A stretch of 64,000 nt of DNA from Candidatus Planktophila lacus (GTDB lineage: Bacteria; Actinomycetota; Actinomycetes; Nanopelagicales; Nanopelagicaceae): assembly GCF_002287925.1 (NCBI RefSeq), contig NZ_CP016769.1:1396062-1460061 (forward strand), in the 5' to 3' direction. Under the pieces are notes generated by a model. That model was not told the origin of the DNA. It saw only the letters and a list, made by a program, of their open reading frames with translations, and ran no database searches. Positions 24,020-33,807 of this stretch are shown here, one piece after another. Positions within the stretch are counted from its first letter, which is position 1. Each line of letters starts with the position of its first letter. The translations under genes and the position numbers were made by a program.

Positions 24020-24778
24020 TTAGTTGCGCTTTTCTCTCTTTAGCAATCCTGCGAACATGCGAGCTGGATCGTATTTAATATCTACAACGCGTTCCTTCAT
24101 AGGAATGATTGCGTTATCGGTGATCTTGATGTGCTCTGGGCAAACTTCAGTACAGCACTTAGTGATGTTACACATCCCAAGGCCGTGCTCTTCTTGCGCA
24201 GTGCGCTTGCGATTCTTCAACATATCAAGTGGGTGCATATCAAGCTCTGCGATGCGGATAAAGAATCGTGGGCCAGCAAATGATTTCTTATTTTCTTCAT
24301 GATCGCGGATTACGTGACATGTGTCTTGGCACAAGAAACATTCGATGCACTTGCGGAACTCTTGTGAGCGCTCAACATCTACTTGCTCCATACGTGCTTC
24401 ACCAGGCTTTAGATCCTTAGGCGGTTCATATGCCGGAATCTCCATCGCCTTTTGGTAGTTAAAGGAGACATCGGTTACGAGGTCTTTAATAACTGGGAAT
24501 GCACGAAGTGGGGTAACGGTAATAGTTTCGTCTTCGCCGTATGCAGCAACTTGTGTCATACATGCCAGACGAGGCTTGCCGTTGATCTCCATAGAACAAG
24601 ATCCACATTTGCCGGCTTTACAGTTCCAGCGCACAGCGAGATCGCCCATTTGGGTTGCTTGTACGCGGTGAATTACATCGAGGACTACTTCGCCTTCGTT
24701 GGCTTCAACCTGAACATCTTGAAGTCCACCGTTAGTTGAGTCTCCTCGCCAGATGCGAAGATTTATTTTGCGCGCCAT
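24020..24778 (-). CDS. sdhB: Succinate dehydrogenase / fumarate reductase iron-sulfur subunit
   Basis: 252 residues. The [2Fe-2S] motif is CKAGKCGSCSMEINGKPRLAC (about 53-74). The two further clusters use CIECFLCQDTCHV (about 141-153) and CNITKCCTEVCPEHI (about 202-216). It passes electrons from the FAD subunit to quinone through the membrane subunit on the cytoplasmic face. The ATG overlaps the sdhA stop by one base (TAATG). Cluster spacing matches the actinobacterial SdhCAB type. Confidence 0.94.
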   Translation of the reverse strand: MARKINLRIWRGDSTNGGLQDVQVEANEGEVVLDVIHRVQATQMGDLAVRWNCKAGKCGSCSMEINGKPRLACMTQVAAYGEDETITVTPLRAFPVIKDLVTDVSFNYQKAMEIPAYEPPKDLKPGEARMEQVDVERSQEFRKCIECFLCQDTCHVIRDHEENKKSFAGPRFFIRIAELDMHPLDMLKNRKRTAQEEHGLGMCNITKCCTEVCPEHIKITDNAIIPMKERVVDIKYDPARMFAGLLKREKRN

Positions 24779-26676
24779 TAGTTGGAACCGCCTTTCGCAA
24801 TTTCTTCCGGTGTCATGTACTTCTTAAGTTCATCAACCTCAAAGAGGTCGAAGAGTTCCTTAGGCATAAATGGCAGCGTTTGCTTGCGCACATTTACTTG
24901 GTTGCCATCGAATGATGAGATGTGGTTGTGTTGACGCCACGCTGAATCCATACCTGGGAAGTCATCTCGTGTGTGACCACCACGAGATTCTTCGCGACTG
25001 ATCGCAGACTTTGCGGTGCTCTCGGCAACTAACAACATATTGTCGAGATCGAAGGCCAAGTGGAATCCTGGGTTGAACTTACGTCCGCCAGTTACCGCAA
25101 CGTTTGCGCTGCGCTTTCTAATTTCAGCAATCTTTTCGATCGCATCCTTTAGTTCCGTGCCGGTACGGATAATTCCGACCAAGTTATGTGTAACTTCCTG
25201 AAGCTCTGCGTGGAGTGAATATGAATTCTCTCCGCCGCTACGAGCAAATGGCGCTTCGATACGCGCAGCCGCTGCTGCAATAGTTGCATCCGATACAGGT
25301 GCGGCAGTTGTCTGCTTAACGTAGGCAGCTGCTCCCATTCCGGCGCGACGACCAAAGACCAAAAGATCTGAAAGTGAGTTACCGCCAAGACGGTTTGAGC
25401 CGTGCATTCCGCCAGCAACTTCGCCTGCAGCAAAGAGCCCTGGAACGCCGACTGCTGCTGCAGTATCTGGCTCAACTTCCACGCCACCCATTACGTAGTG
25501 ACAGGTTGGGCCGACTTCCATTGCTTCTTTTGTAATGTCCACGCCAGCTAGTTCGTAGAACTGGTGCCACATAGAAGGCAGGCGCTTCTTAATTACTTCA
25601 GCAGATAAACGCTTTGAAACATCTAGGAATACGCCACCGTGTTCGGTGCCGCGCCCCGCTTTAACTTCAGAGTTAATTGCGCGCGCAACTTCATCGCGAG
25701 GCAATAGCTCTGGTGGGCGGCGGTTATTGTCTTGATCGACATACCAACGATCGGCTTCTTCTTCATTGTCGGCGTACTTATCTTTAAATACATCTGGGAT
25801 GTACTTAAACATAAAGCGCTCACCCTTGTTGTTGGTAAGGATTCCGCCTTCACCGCGAACAGATTCAGTTACAAGAATTCCGCGAACAGATGGAGGCCAA
25901 ACCATTCCGGTTGGGTGGAATTGCAAGAACTCCATATCAACCAAGTTTGCGCCGGCCTTTAGGGCAAGTGCATGGCCATCGCCAGTGCCTTCCCAAGAGT
26001 TAGAGGTAATCTTGAAAGTCTTTCCGACGCCACCAGTGGCAATGATTACTGCAGGTGCTTCGAATAGAACTTCAGATCCTGATTCACGCCAGTAACCATA
26101 TGCGCCAGCGATCTTGCCGTTCTCTTTGAGAATTTCTGTGATCGTAAGTTCTGAGAAAACTTTAATATGTGATTCGTAATCACCGTGTTCGCGCTTATCT
26201 GCTTGCTGCAGTGCAACGATCTTCTGTTGCATGGTGCGAATAAGTTCTAGACCAGTGCGGTCACCAACGTGTGCAAGGCGTGGATATTCGTGTCCGCCGA
26301 AGTTACGTTGGCTGATCTTTCCTTCTTTGGTGCGATCAAAGAGCGCGCCCCACATTTCAAGTTCCCAGATGCGATCTGGAGATTCTTTGGCATGAAGTTC
26401 TGCCATGCGGAAATGGTTAAGGAACTTTCCACCGCGCATAGTGTCGCGGAAGTGAACCTTCCAGTTATCGTTTGAATTCGCGTTACCCATTGAGGCAGCA
26501 GCGCCACCTTCAGCCATAACGGTGTGGGCCTTGCCGAATAGTGATTTACAGATGATTGCTACGCGCAGACCTGATTCGCGAGCTTCAACTGCTGCACGCA
26601 GACCGGCACCGCCTGCACCAATTACCAAGACATCGTATTTGTGACGTTCTAGAGCGTTTGTCATATCAGTCGGCAT
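24778..26676 (-). CDS. sdhA: Succinate dehydrogenase / fumarate reductase flavoprotein subunit
   Basis: 632 residues. The FAD loop is VIGAGGAGLRAA (16-27), and the covalent-flavin site is AHTVMAEGGAA with the His near 51. QFHPTGM near 253 and EVAGGMHGSNRLGGNSL near 410-426 hold substrate and FAD residues. It oxidises succinate to fumarate in the TCA cycle. It is second in the sdhC-sdhA-sdhB operon, 3 bp after sdhC. Confidence 0.95.
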   Translation of the reverse strand: MPTDMTNALERHKYDVLVIGAGGAGLRAAVEARESGLRVAIICKSLFGKAHTVMAEGGAAASMGNANSNDNWKVHFRDTMRGGKFLNHFRMAELHAKESPDRIWELEMWGALFDRTKEGKISQRNFGGHEYPRLAHVGDRTGLELIRTMQQKIVALQQADKREHGDYESHIKVFSELTITEILKENGKIAGAYGYWRESGSEVLFEAPAVIIATGGVGKTFKITSNSWEGTGDGHALALKAGANLVDMEFLQFHPTGMVWPPSVRGILVTESVRGEGGILTNNKGERFMFKYIPDVFKDKYADNEEEADRWYVDQDNNRRPPELLPRDEVARAINSEVKAGRGTEHGGVFLDVSKRLSAEVIKKRLPSMWHQFYELAGVDITKEAMEVGPTCHYVMGGVEVEPDTAAAVGVPGLFAAGEVAGGMHGSNRLGGNSLSDLLVFGRRAGMGAAAYVKQTTAAPVSDATIAAAAARIEAPFARSGGENSYSLHAELQEVTHNLVGIIRTGTELKDAIEKIAEIRKRSANVAVTGGRKFNPGFHLAFDLDNMLLVAESTAKSAISREESRGGHTRDDFPGMDSAWRQHNHISSFDGNQVNVRKQTLPFMPKELFDLFEVDELKKYMTPEEIAKGGSN

Positions 26677-26679
26677 CCC

Positions 26680-27480
26680 TTAGAAGAAGTAGAAGTTGGT
26701 CCAGGCGCCAGTTGCAACTTGGCGGACATAGATATCGGCAAAGGCAACTGCGGCAAGTGAATACCAGGCATATTGCTGATGTGAATGATTTAGTACTGAG
26801 ACCCAACTCCAAAGCTTGTAACGAACTGGATGTTTAGAGAAGTGCTTTAAACGGCCGCCAATTGTGTGGCGACAGGTGTGGCAAGACAATGAATACATCC
26901 AGAGCATTGTTGCGCTCAAGGTAAGAACGATTGAGCCGACGCTCATGTGGCCCCATTCACCTGCTGGGTTCTTAAATGAAATAACTGCGTCGTAAGTAAG
27001 GATTACGTTAAATACCAAACCTGCGTAGAAGAACCAACGGTGGGCGTTCTGCAAGATAAGTGGTGCACGAGTTTCGCCTGTGTATTTGCTGTGTGGTTCC
27101 GCAACGGCGCATGCAGGTGGTGACAACCAGAAGGCACGGTAGTAAGCCTTGCGGTAGTAGTAGCAAGTCATACGGAAACCAAGTGGGAATATCAAAATAA
27201 TCAACGCTGGTGAAAGTGCGAAGTTAAAAATTTCTGCGCTAACTGGAGTCCAACCAAAAAGCGTTGCTTCAGGTACGCATGCTTCGGAAAGACATGGAGA
27301 ATAGAAAGGAGAGATCAGGTGATCTTTGTAGTAGTTCGCACCTTCGAATGCGCGGAATGTTGCATAGACAATGAAGCTAAATAAAACTCCAAAGGTAATT
27401 GCCGGTTGCAACCACCATTTATCTGTGCGCAGCGTGCGCTCTTTAATCTTGGCGCGTGTTGGAGAAAAGACTCCGGACAT
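26680..27480 (-). CDS. sdhC: Succinate dehydrogenase cytochrome b / membrane anchor subunit
   Basis: 266 residues with about five hydrophobic segments and His residues suited to bind two hemes (SHQQYAW near 235, HRW near 145, CHTCRH near 200). This single-chain anchor goes with the type-B enzyme of Actinobacteria and uses menaquinone (family knowledge). AGGGG lies upstream of the ATG. It is the first gene of an operon extending through sdhA, sdhB and two crcB genes. Confidence 0.85.
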   Translation of the reverse strand: MSGVFSPTRAKIKERTLRTDKWWLQPAITFGVLFSFIVYATFRAFEGANYYKDHLISPFYSPCLSEACVPEATLFGWTPVSAEIFNFALSPALIILIFPLGFRMTCYYYRKAYYRAFWLSPPACAVAEPHSKYTGETRAPLILQNAHRWFFYAGLVFNVILTYDAVISFKNPAGEWGHMSVGSIVLTLSATMLWMYSLSCHTCRHTIGGRLKHFSKHPVRYKLWSWVSVLNHSHQQYAWYSLAAVAFADIYVRQVATGAWTNFYFF

Positions 27481-27623
27481 TTCTACCCCTTTTTTTAACC
27501 TTTAAGCCCTTTAACCCTTGGCAGGATTGTTCTTGCTTAAGGAGAAGTGTCCGCTTCTGAGGCAAAACTCGCCAGATGGTTGCCCGCATCGTGGCTATGA
27601 AGTCAGCCACAGCGAGAGAAAAA

Positions 27624-27709
27624 TGGCGGAGGGCGTGGGATTTGAACCCACGAAACTTTCGTTTGCCGGTTTTCAAGACCGGTGCACTCGGCCGCTATGC
27701 GAGCCCTCC
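27624..27709 (-). tRNA. tRNA-Ser (anticodon TGA)
   Basis: 86 bases including an encoded CCA. Acceptor GGAGGGC pairs with GCCCTCC. The anticodon stem CCGGT/ACCGG encloses CTTGAAA (anticodon TGA, UCN codons). The long variable arm is AACGAAAGTT-like, and the T-loop is TTCAAAT. It differs from the other two tRNAs in the window by having CCA in the gene. The 143-bp gap between it and sdhC holds the sdh promoter region but no further gene that I can support. Confidence 0.95.
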
Positions 27710-27756
27710 GTGGGAGAGATTACCCGAAGTTGGAAGGCATTAAAAATCGGCGCTAA

Positions 27757-28572
27757 TTACTGGGGTAGTTCGAGCAGTCGTTCAATAACGATGGCTACGC
27801 CATCTTGATTATGAGGCGGTGCCACATCTTTGGCATTTGCAGGTCCTGCATGATGTCCATCGATCATTGCATAAGAGCGTCCAGCCCATTGCAACATAGA
27901 AAAGTCATTTGGATTATCACCAAAGGCGACGCAATCTTCAGCAGTAATTCCGATACGCGCTGCCATCATTGCAAGCGTTTCACCTTTGGAAACGCCAAGG
28001 GCAGAAATTTCAAGCAGTGAATCGTTATTTGCCGAATGCGTAACATTTACAACGCCTTGTAGCGCAGGCGTTGCTAAAGCCAGCATTTCATCTGCCGAAA
28101 TTTCTTGTTGTGAAAGGCGAGCTAATAACTTTAGCGCCGGACGATTTGTAACTGTGTCTATTGTGTCAACGCCAATATCGTCCATGCCAACATCCCAGCG
28201 CGGGATATATGCCTTCTCACGGTGGAAGTGATCATTTGATTCAACAGCAAATGAAACATTGGGAATAGTTACGCGCAAGATATCAACTGCTTTTTGAAGT
28301 TCAGTTGGCGCAATCATCCACTGCTCTAAAACTTTATCGTTATGCAAATCGTAGAGAAGTCCACCGTTGCAGCAAATTGCAGAACCGAAATCAAATGCTT
28401 CTCGCACATCGCCCATCCAACGTGGCGGACGGCCGGTGACAAAGAATATTTCTACGCCGAGATCGCGCGCCTTGGTAAATGCGGCGATTGTGCGGTGTGA
28501 AATTGCTTCATCGTGCGGAACGATCGTTCCATCTAAATCTGTTGCAATTAACTTTGGGCGACGATCGCTCAC
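27757..28572 (-). CDS. HAD superfamily hydrolase, Cof-type (IIB)
   Basis: 271 residues. DLDGT with nucleophile Asp12 and Asp14 is motif I. TGRPPR near 46 is motif II, Lys in GVSKGETL near 200 is motif III, and [11 protein letters not shown] near 220-230 is motif IV. The type IIB cap lies between. It dephosphorylates small sugar phosphates or flavin-type substrates in the cytoplasm. The GTG start overlaps the serS stop (GTGA), so it is coupled to serS. Substrate unknown. Confidence 0.88.
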   Translation of the reverse strand: MSDRRPKLIATDLDGTIVPHDEAISHRTIAAFTKARDLGVEIFFVTGRPPRWMGDVREAFDFGSAICCNGGLLYDLHNDKVLEQWMIAPTELQKAVDILRVTIPNVSFAVESNDHFHREKAYIPRWDVGMDDIGVDTIDTVTNRPALKLLARLSQQEISADEMLALATPALQGVVNVTHSANNDSLLEISALGVSKGETLAMMAARIGITAEDCVAFGDNPNDFSMLQWAGRSYAMIDGHHAGPANAKDVAPPHNQDGVAIVIERLLELPQ

Positions 28573-29837
28573 ACAAGCTCAAATCGCTTGGTGCCAAGGA
28601 ATGGTTGCAGTGCAGCAGGCACGTTTACTGTGCCATCTGCATTTTGGTGGTTCTCAAGTATCGCCACGATCATCCGAGGAATCGCAACCAAGGTGCCATT
28701 TAGCGTTGCGACAGCCTTTGTGCCGTCAGCATCTTTATAGCGAATATTTAAGCGGCGGGCTTGGAATTCGGTGCAGTTAGAAGTACTTGTAACTTCGCGA
28801 TATGCCTTCTGTGTTGGGATCCAAGCTTCGATATCAAATTTACGCGTTGCACTTGATCCAAGATCACCAGATGCCACATCGATTACGCGGAAAGGGATCT
28901 CCATCGCATTTAAGAAATCTTTCTCCCATTGCAGTAAACGCTTATGTTCTTCCTTGGCTTCTTCTGGCTTACAGAAGGAGAACATTTCAACCTTATCGAA
29001 TTGATGTACTCGGATAATTCCGCGGGTATCTTTTCCGTAACTTCCGGCCTCGCGGCGGAAACAAGTTGAATATCCGGCATAACGCATCGGCAATTTATCC
29101 GCTGGTAGTACTTCATCCATGTGGAATGCGGCCAGTGGAACTTCGCTTGTGCCGACTAAGTACGCGTCATCTTTTTCAAGGTGATAGACATTTTCTGCTG
29201 CTTGTCCAAGAAAACCGGTGCCTTCCATCGCCGCAGGCTTTACAAGTACTGGTGGAATAACTGGTGTAAATCCAGCCTTTAGCGCGCTTTGAATCGCATA
29301 GTTAACAAGTGCGAATTCCAGCATCGCTCCAACGCCGGTTAAATAATATGAACGAGAACCAGAAACTTTTGCACCACGTTCAGTGTCGATTGCGCCAAGT
29401 AGCTTTCCAAGTTCAACGTGATCTTTTGCTTCGAAACCATCTTTGGTGAAATCACGTGGCGTGCCAACGTGTTCAATGGTTACAAAATCTGCTTCGCCAC
29501 CGATTGGCGCTTCTGGGTCCAATAGGTTTGAAAGTTGCATGACAAGTGCGTTGGCTTTCGCTTCGATTTCCGCGCGCTTAGCATCGGCAGCTTTTACTTT
29601 ATCTGCCAGTGCTTTTGCATTCTCTAATAAAGCAGCCTTTTCATCGCCTTTTGCGGCTCCGACAGACTTGGAAAGCGTGTTCTGTTCAGCGCGCAAAGTT
29701 TCGAATTCGGTAATCGCAGCGCGGCGCACATCATCGATCGCAAGTACTTGATCCACGATCGTGACATCTTCGCCACGACCTTTTTGTGATGCGCGAACTA
29801 GATCTGGATTCTCGCGAAGGAGTTTGATATCGATCAT
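28569..29837 (-). CDS. serS: Seryl-tRNA synthetase
   Basis: 422 residues. The N-terminal long coiled-coil arm that holds the tRNA-Ser variable arm is at about 25-105. The class II core follows, with [11 protein letters not shown] (motif around 228), [21 protein letters not shown] (motif 2, about 260-280) and [11 protein letters not shown] with the motif 3 Arg near 395. It charges both tRNA-Ser genes found in this window. It starts 3 bp after pheA in a pheA-serS-HAD operon, with GAGAGG inside the pheA end as a ribosome site. Confidence 0.96.
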   Translation of the reverse strand: MIDIKLLRENPDLVRASQKGRGEDVTIVDQVLAIDDVRRAAITEFETLRAEQNTLSKSVGAAKGDEKAALLENAKALADKVKAADAKRAEIEAKANALVMQLSNLLDPEAPIGGEADFVTIEHVGTPRDFTKDGFEAKDHVELGKLLGAIDTERGAKVSGSRSYYLTGVGAMLEFALVNYAIQSALKAGFTPVIPPVLVKPAAMEGTGFLGQAAENVYHLEKDDAYLVGTSEVPLAAFHMDEVLPADKLPMRYAGYSTCFRREAGSYGKDTRGIIRVHQFDKVEMFSFCKPEEAKEEHKRLLQWEKDFLNAMEIPFRVIDVASGDLGSSATRKFDIEAWIPTQKAYREVTSTSNCTEFQARRLNIRYKDADGTKAVATLNGTLVAIPRMIVAILENHQNADGTVNVPAALQPFLGTKRFELV

Positions 29838-29840
29838 GCT

Positions 29841-30680
29841 TTAACGCACCTCTCGTGGGTAAGAACCTAAGAATCTGATGTCATCACAAATCTCGCGAAG
29901 CTCGGCAACGCTGCCACCGACTGCTTCATCGTTTATATGTCCTTCGACATCAATAATGAAATGGTAGTGACCAAGTTCGCGTCCAGTAGGGCGACTTTGA
30001 ATAAAAGTTAAGTTGACGTTGCGCTTGGCAAATACCTGCAGGATCTCAAGGAGCGCTCCAGCGTGATCGATATCGATAAAGATCGCCATTGAGGTGCGGT
30101 CATCGCCAGTTGGTTCGGGAATCCATCCTGGTTTCTGGGCTGCGATAAAGCGAGTGACTGCTCCATTGGTATCGCCAATATTTTCGGCGCGGATTTCTAG
30201 ACCAAAATGTTCTGCTGCAACGCTTGATGCGATCGCGGCATCGAGCTCACCTTTACTTACTAGCTCGGCGGCTGCAGATGTTGAATTCGTTGGGACAACT
30301 TCTGCGTGCGGATAATTTTTCGCAATGTAGCTGCGGCACTGTGACTCAGCATGTGGGTGGGTGCCAATTCTTTTAATCTCAGTGGCTCCTGGCTTAGTCA
30401 TAAGCGCAAAGGTGACTGGCAGGGTAACTTCGCCAGAGATAGTTAGAGGGTCCCCCGTTGCGAGTTCATCGAGAGTGCGCGCGACAACGCCTTCCACGGA
30501 ATTTTCAATTGGGACAAGGGCGTAATCAACTTCGCCGGTGCGAACCGCGTTAAGTGCAGCAGTGACATTTGCATAAGGAATCTTTACATCGGTATCGCAA
30601 GTGATCTTATTTAGCGCAGCCTCAGTGAAGGTACCTACCGGACCTAAATAGGCGAATCTATGGCTATCTGCGGCGCTCAC
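29841..30680 (-). CDS. pheA: Prephenate dehydratase
   Basis: 279 residues. The periplasmic-binding-like dehydratase domain carries YLGPVGTFTEAA (10-21), PIENSVEGVV (58-67) with active-site residues, and GAVTRFI near 175. An ACT domain (about 195-270) carries the ESRP-like IQSRPTGRELGHYHF, which binds phenylalanine as feedback inhibitor. It converts prephenate to phenylpyruvate. The GTG start has TATCCT 6 bases upstream (plus-strand bases 30687-30692), pointing to a leaderless mRNA. Confidence 0.95.
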   Translation of the reverse strand: MSAADSHRFAYLGPVGTFTEAALNKITCDTDVKIPYANVTAALNAVRTGEVDYALVPIENSVEGVVARTLDELATGDPLTISGEVTLPVTFALMTKPGATEIKRIGTHPHAESQCRSYIAKNYPHAEVVPTNSTSAAAELVSKGELDAAIASSVAAEHFGLEIRAENIGDTNGAVTRFIAAQKPGWIPEPTGDDRTSMAIFIDIDHAGALLEILQVFAKRNVNLTFIQSRPTGRELGHYHFIIDVEGHINDEAVGGSVAELREICDDIRFLGSYPREVR

Positions 30681-30721
30681 TTGCTAAGGATACCTGCTCC
30701 ATAGCCAATGATTTCCAGTAA

Positions 30722-31426
30722 TTAATTAGCGGCAAGCACCTCACGCGCAAAGGCGGGGCGGTTGGTAATCAAATTATCGACGCCGAGATGGCGACACAAG
30801 ATGATGTCGGATGGTTCATCAACGGTCCAGACATTTAACTTCTTGCCGGCAGATTTAATCTGCTGCGCTAGCGCTGGCTTTTTGCGCAATTGCGCAATAC
30901 CGGGGCCGATTGAATGCGCTGATGAATATCTAACGGATAGGCGTGGAGTAGTTTCGCGAATCAAATAAGTCAGCGCAATCGATTTATCAAGTTGTTTAAC
31001 GCGCTCAACTGCAAACCAAGAGAAAGACATAACCGTTATATCAATACCTGCTTTTTCAATTCGCTTTGCCTCTTTATGTAATTTCTGAACCACATGGTTT
31101 TCGATTTCCGTACGTGAAGGAACTGGATGTTTAGTTTCCAGCAATAGAGATTTCTTCTCGGTAATTCCGAAATCAATGAATTGATCAAGTGTGACAATCT
31201 GCGGATAGATTGCCACTAACTGCGCATACGTTGATTCGTGAACTACGGCGGCGTTATTTGCGCGGCGCTTTAAATCTGCGTCATGCCAAAGAACCGCGAC
31301 GCCATCTTTAGTTAGGCGCAGATCGCATTCGAAACCATCGGCGCCCTGCTTGACTGCGTTTTCATAGGCGACCATAGTCATCTCAGGAAAGTCATGAGAT
31401 GCCCCGCGGTGAGCGTAGATCTTCAT
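30722..31426 (-). CDS. Glycerophosphodiester phosphodiesterase
   Basis: 234 residues, cytoplasmic form without a signal peptide. HRGASHDFPE (6-15) and ECDLRLTKDGVAVLWHD (34-50) hold the catalytic His pair and metal-binding Glu/Asp, and ETKHP near 98 supplies another Glu. The enzyme splits glycerophosphodiesters into glycerol 3-phosphate and an alcohol, recycling lipid head groups. TAATCT (plus-strand bases 31433-31438) lies 6 bases before the ATG, so the start looks leaderless. Divergent from the phosphatase gene. Confidence 0.9.
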   Translation of the reverse strand: MKIYAHRGASHDFPEMTMVAYENAVKQGADGFECDLRLTKDGVAVLWHDADLKRRANNAAVVHESTYAQLVAIYPQIVTLDQFIDFGITEKKSLLLETKHPVPSRTEIENHVVQKLHKEAKRIEKAGIDITVMSFSWFAVERVKQLDKSIALTYLIRETTPRLSVRYSSAHSIGPGIAQLRKKPALAQQIKSAGKKLNVWTVDEPSDIILCRHLGVDNLITNRPAFAREVLAAN

Positions 31427-31482
31427 AGTTCGAGATTAACACCAATACCCCAGTACCAATCGGCTTGGGTAGGCTAAGCGCC
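31427..31482. promoter_or_regulatory. Divergent promoter between GDPD and PP2C genes
   Basis: 56 bp. Minus-strand -10 TAATCT at plus-strand bases 31433-31438 (6-base spacer to ATG 31426). Plus-strand -10 TAGGCT at 31470-31475 (7-base spacer to ATG 31483). No ribosome site for either. Confidence 0.6.
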
Positions 31483-32259
31483 ATGAAGGCCTTGTACTTC
31501 CAATGCGCTGCACGTTCAGCGCTAGGTTTGGTGCGCAACGGAAACGAGGACTCTGCACTTATAGGCGCGCAAGTTATCGCCGTCGCTGATGGAATGGGTG
31601 GCCACGCAGGTGGTGAAGTTGCATCGAGCGTTGCGATAAATACGCTTGCAGAAATCGCTCCAACTTTTACTTCCGAAAACATTGACGTTGATTCGGCGAG
31701 CGATCTTTATTTGAATTCGCTACATACTATCGATGCGCAAATTCGCGCTGTTGCAAACGATGAACCAGCCCTTTCCGGGATGGGAACAACTCTTACCTCT
31801 CTATTCATAAGTGGTACTGAAGTTTCTTTGCTCCATATCGGAGATTCCCGCGCTTATCGTCTGCGTGGAAACACTCTCGAGCAGCTCAGCGCCGACCACA
31901 CCGTTCTGCAAGAGTTGTTAGATAAAGGCGTAATTTCTGAATCAGAGGCGCAAGTACATCCACAACGCTCAATGCTGACGCAGGCGCTGATGGGTGAGGG
32001 AAATCTTGAGCCATCACTTCATGTTTTCGAAGGAAAAGTTCAGGATCGCTACCTATTGTGCAGCGATGGCTTAAGTGGGGTTCTCACTGAGAAAGAGATA
32101 AAAACTCTTATCAAGGGTAAAGATGCCGCTGAAGCAGTTGATGCCTTAATTGATGCGACTTATATAAATGGAGCACCAGATAACGTCACGATCGTAATCG
32201 CTGATATTGTCGAAGAAAGTTCCACCCAAGTAGAAAAGTTAGGAGCGGCAAAACCATGA
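31483..32259 (+). CDS. PP2C-family Ser/Thr protein phosphatase (PstP-like)
   Basis: 258 residues from ATG 31483; an upstream in-frame start at 31465 would precede the -10 element. ADGMGGHAGGE (about 30-40) and GMGTTLTSL near 97 are PP2C motifs. HIGDSRAYRL near 117 and CSDGL near 196 carry further metal-binding Asp residues, and PDNVTIVIADI closes the domain. No membrane anchor, unlike mycobacterial PstP. It should remove phosphate from PknB and its targets; its stop overlaps the pknB start (ATGA). Confidence 0.9.
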   Translation: MKALYFQCAARSALGLVRNGNEDSALIGAQVIAVADGMGGHAGGEVASSVAINTLAEIAPTFTSENIDVDSASDLYLNSLHTIDAQIRAVANDEPALSGMGTTLTSLFISGTEVSLLHIGDSRAYRLRGNTLEQLSADHTVLQELLDKGVISESEAQVHPQRSMLTQALMGEGNLEPSLHVFEGKVQDRYLLCSDGLSGVLTEKEIKTLIKGKDAAEAVDALIDATYINGAPDNVTIVIADIVEESSTQVEKLGAAKP

Positions 32260-33806
32260 TGAATAAAATTTTGGGCGGCCGCTACCAACTCGGCGCGATG
32301 ATCGGCACCGGCGGAATGGCCGATGTCTATATTGCGCAGGATCAACGTTTATCTCGCGAAGTTGCCGTAAAAATTCTGCGGAGTGATCTCGCGAAAGATC
32401 CAACCTTCGTTTCGCGCTTTCGTAAAGAAGCGAAAGCTGCCGCTGGTTTAAACCACCCTGGCGTGGTTGCTGTTTATGACTCAGGTGAAGAACCTGCGCC
32501 ATACATTGTTATGGAATTAGTCACTGGCCACACCCTGCGCGAGTTAATTCATGGTGGCGAGCGTTTGCCACTTGATCGCGCACTTGAAATTGGCGCGGGA
32601 ATTCTAGAAGCGGTTGATTACTCACATCAGCGCGGCATCGTTCACCGCGATATCAAACCTGCAAACGTGATGATCACCGACGGTGGCGATGTAAAGGTGA
32701 TGGATTTCGGAATCGCACGCGCCATGGATGATCTCGGTGCAACTTTAACGAGCACATGGAACGTTGTCGGCACTGCGCAGTACTTATCTCCTGAACAAGC
32801 GCTTGGTGAGGTTGCAGATACTCCAACAGATATTTACTCAACTGGTTGCTTGTTATACGAACTGTTAACTGGCCGTCCCCCATTTACCGGTGAGACTCCA
32901 GTTTCAATCGCCTACCAACATGTTTCAGGTCATTTAACTCCAGCTCGTCAACTTCAACCTGATCTTCCTGAAAGCGTTGAAGTTATGTTGGAAGTTGCTC
33001 TATCTAAGAAACCAGAAGATCGTTATATTTCTGCGCGCGCGATGCTCGAAGATTTAAATAAAATTCGCGCCGGAGAAAGTATTTCAACGAAAGTTGTGCG
33101 CGGGCCACTTGTCTCTCGTCGCACCGCAGTTATCTCTGGAATATCTCTTCTGCTAGTTGGCGTGCTTGCCGTGGTAGGTCTTTCGCTAAACGGCGGTTCA
33201 ACTCCATCGCTAGGCAATGAAATCCCTAACGTGGTTGGCCTTACCGAAGATCAAGCTCAGGCTCTGTTAGGTGATTACACGGTCACGGTGCAGCGCGCAC
33301 CTGATCCACGGATTCCTAAAGATCGCGTTGCCAGCCAAATTCCACTTGCAACTAGCCAAGCAACAAAGGGTTCTGCGGTAACGCTAACCATCTCTGATGG
33401 TCCAGGTGATGCGATCGTTCCCGATGATTTAGTTGGAATGTCTTTAATTGATGCACGAACCTCACTTGCTGCGGCAGGTTTAGTTATCTCTCGAACTGAA
33501 GCTGCGCCATCAGATGAACCGCAAGGAACTGTATTGAGCGTGCTTCCTGAACCTGGTTCAACAATTACCGCCGGCACTGGGGTTGTCTTAACTATCGCTA
33601 GCGGAGAAGTTGAAGTTCCTAATTTGATTGGCGTTGAAGCGATTCAAGCGAAAACGCTTTTGATTCAGGCCGGCTTCTTGGTTCGCGAATTCAATGATTA
33701 CGATGCCGCGCAGGCAGTTGGTGTTGTTATTCGCCAAGCACCTGATGCGGGCACAACTCAAACTATTGGTAAGCCTGTAACAATTACAATTAATAAAGCG
33801 CCGTAA
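32256..33806 (+). CDS. pknB: PASTA-domain Ser/Thr protein kinase, PknB-like
   Basis: 516 residues. The kinase domain (about 8-270) has GTGGMADVYIA (glycine loop), the AVKIL Lys, HRDIKPANV (catalytic loop) and DFGIAR. One membrane helix (about 290-312) follows, then an outer region of three PASTA repeats (about 321-516) ending without a long tail. It senses peptidoglycan fragments and phosphorylates cell-wall and division proteins; CwlM and MurJ, both encoded nearby, are known targets in mycobacteria. Mycobacterial PknB has four PASTA repeats. Overlaps the phosphatase gene by 4 bp. Confidence 0.94.
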   Translation: MMNKILGGRYQLGAMIGTGGMADVYIAQDQRLSREVAVKILRSDLAKDPTFVSRFRKEAKAAAGLNHPGVVAVYDSGEEPAPYIVMELVTGHTLRELIHGGERLPLDRALEIGAGILEAVDYSHQRGIVHRDIKPANVMITDGGDVKVMDFGIARAMDDLGATLTSTWNVVGTAQYLSPEQALGEVADTPTDIYSTGCLLYELLTGRPPFTGETPVSIAYQHVSGHLTPARQLQPDLPESVEVMLEVALSKKPEDRYISARAMLEDLNKIRAGESISTKVVRGPLVSRRTAVISGISLLLVGVLAVVGLSLNGGSTPSLGNEIPNVVGLTEDQAQALLGDYTVTVQRAPDPRIPKDRVASQIPLATSQATKGSAVTLTISDGPGDAIVPDDLVGMSLIDARTSLAAAGLVISRTEAAPSDEPQGTVLSVLPEPGSTITAGTGVVLTIASGEVEVPNLIGVEAIQAKTLLIQAGFLVREFNDYDAAQAVGVVIRQAPDAGTTQTIGKPVTITINKAP

Positions 33807-33807
33807 T

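Noticed and set aside
27518..27808. Plus-strand open reading frame containing a GVGFEPTKLSF-like stretch
   Set aside because: It is the complement of tRNA-Ser(TGA); the peptide is a well-known artefact of translating tRNA genes backwards.
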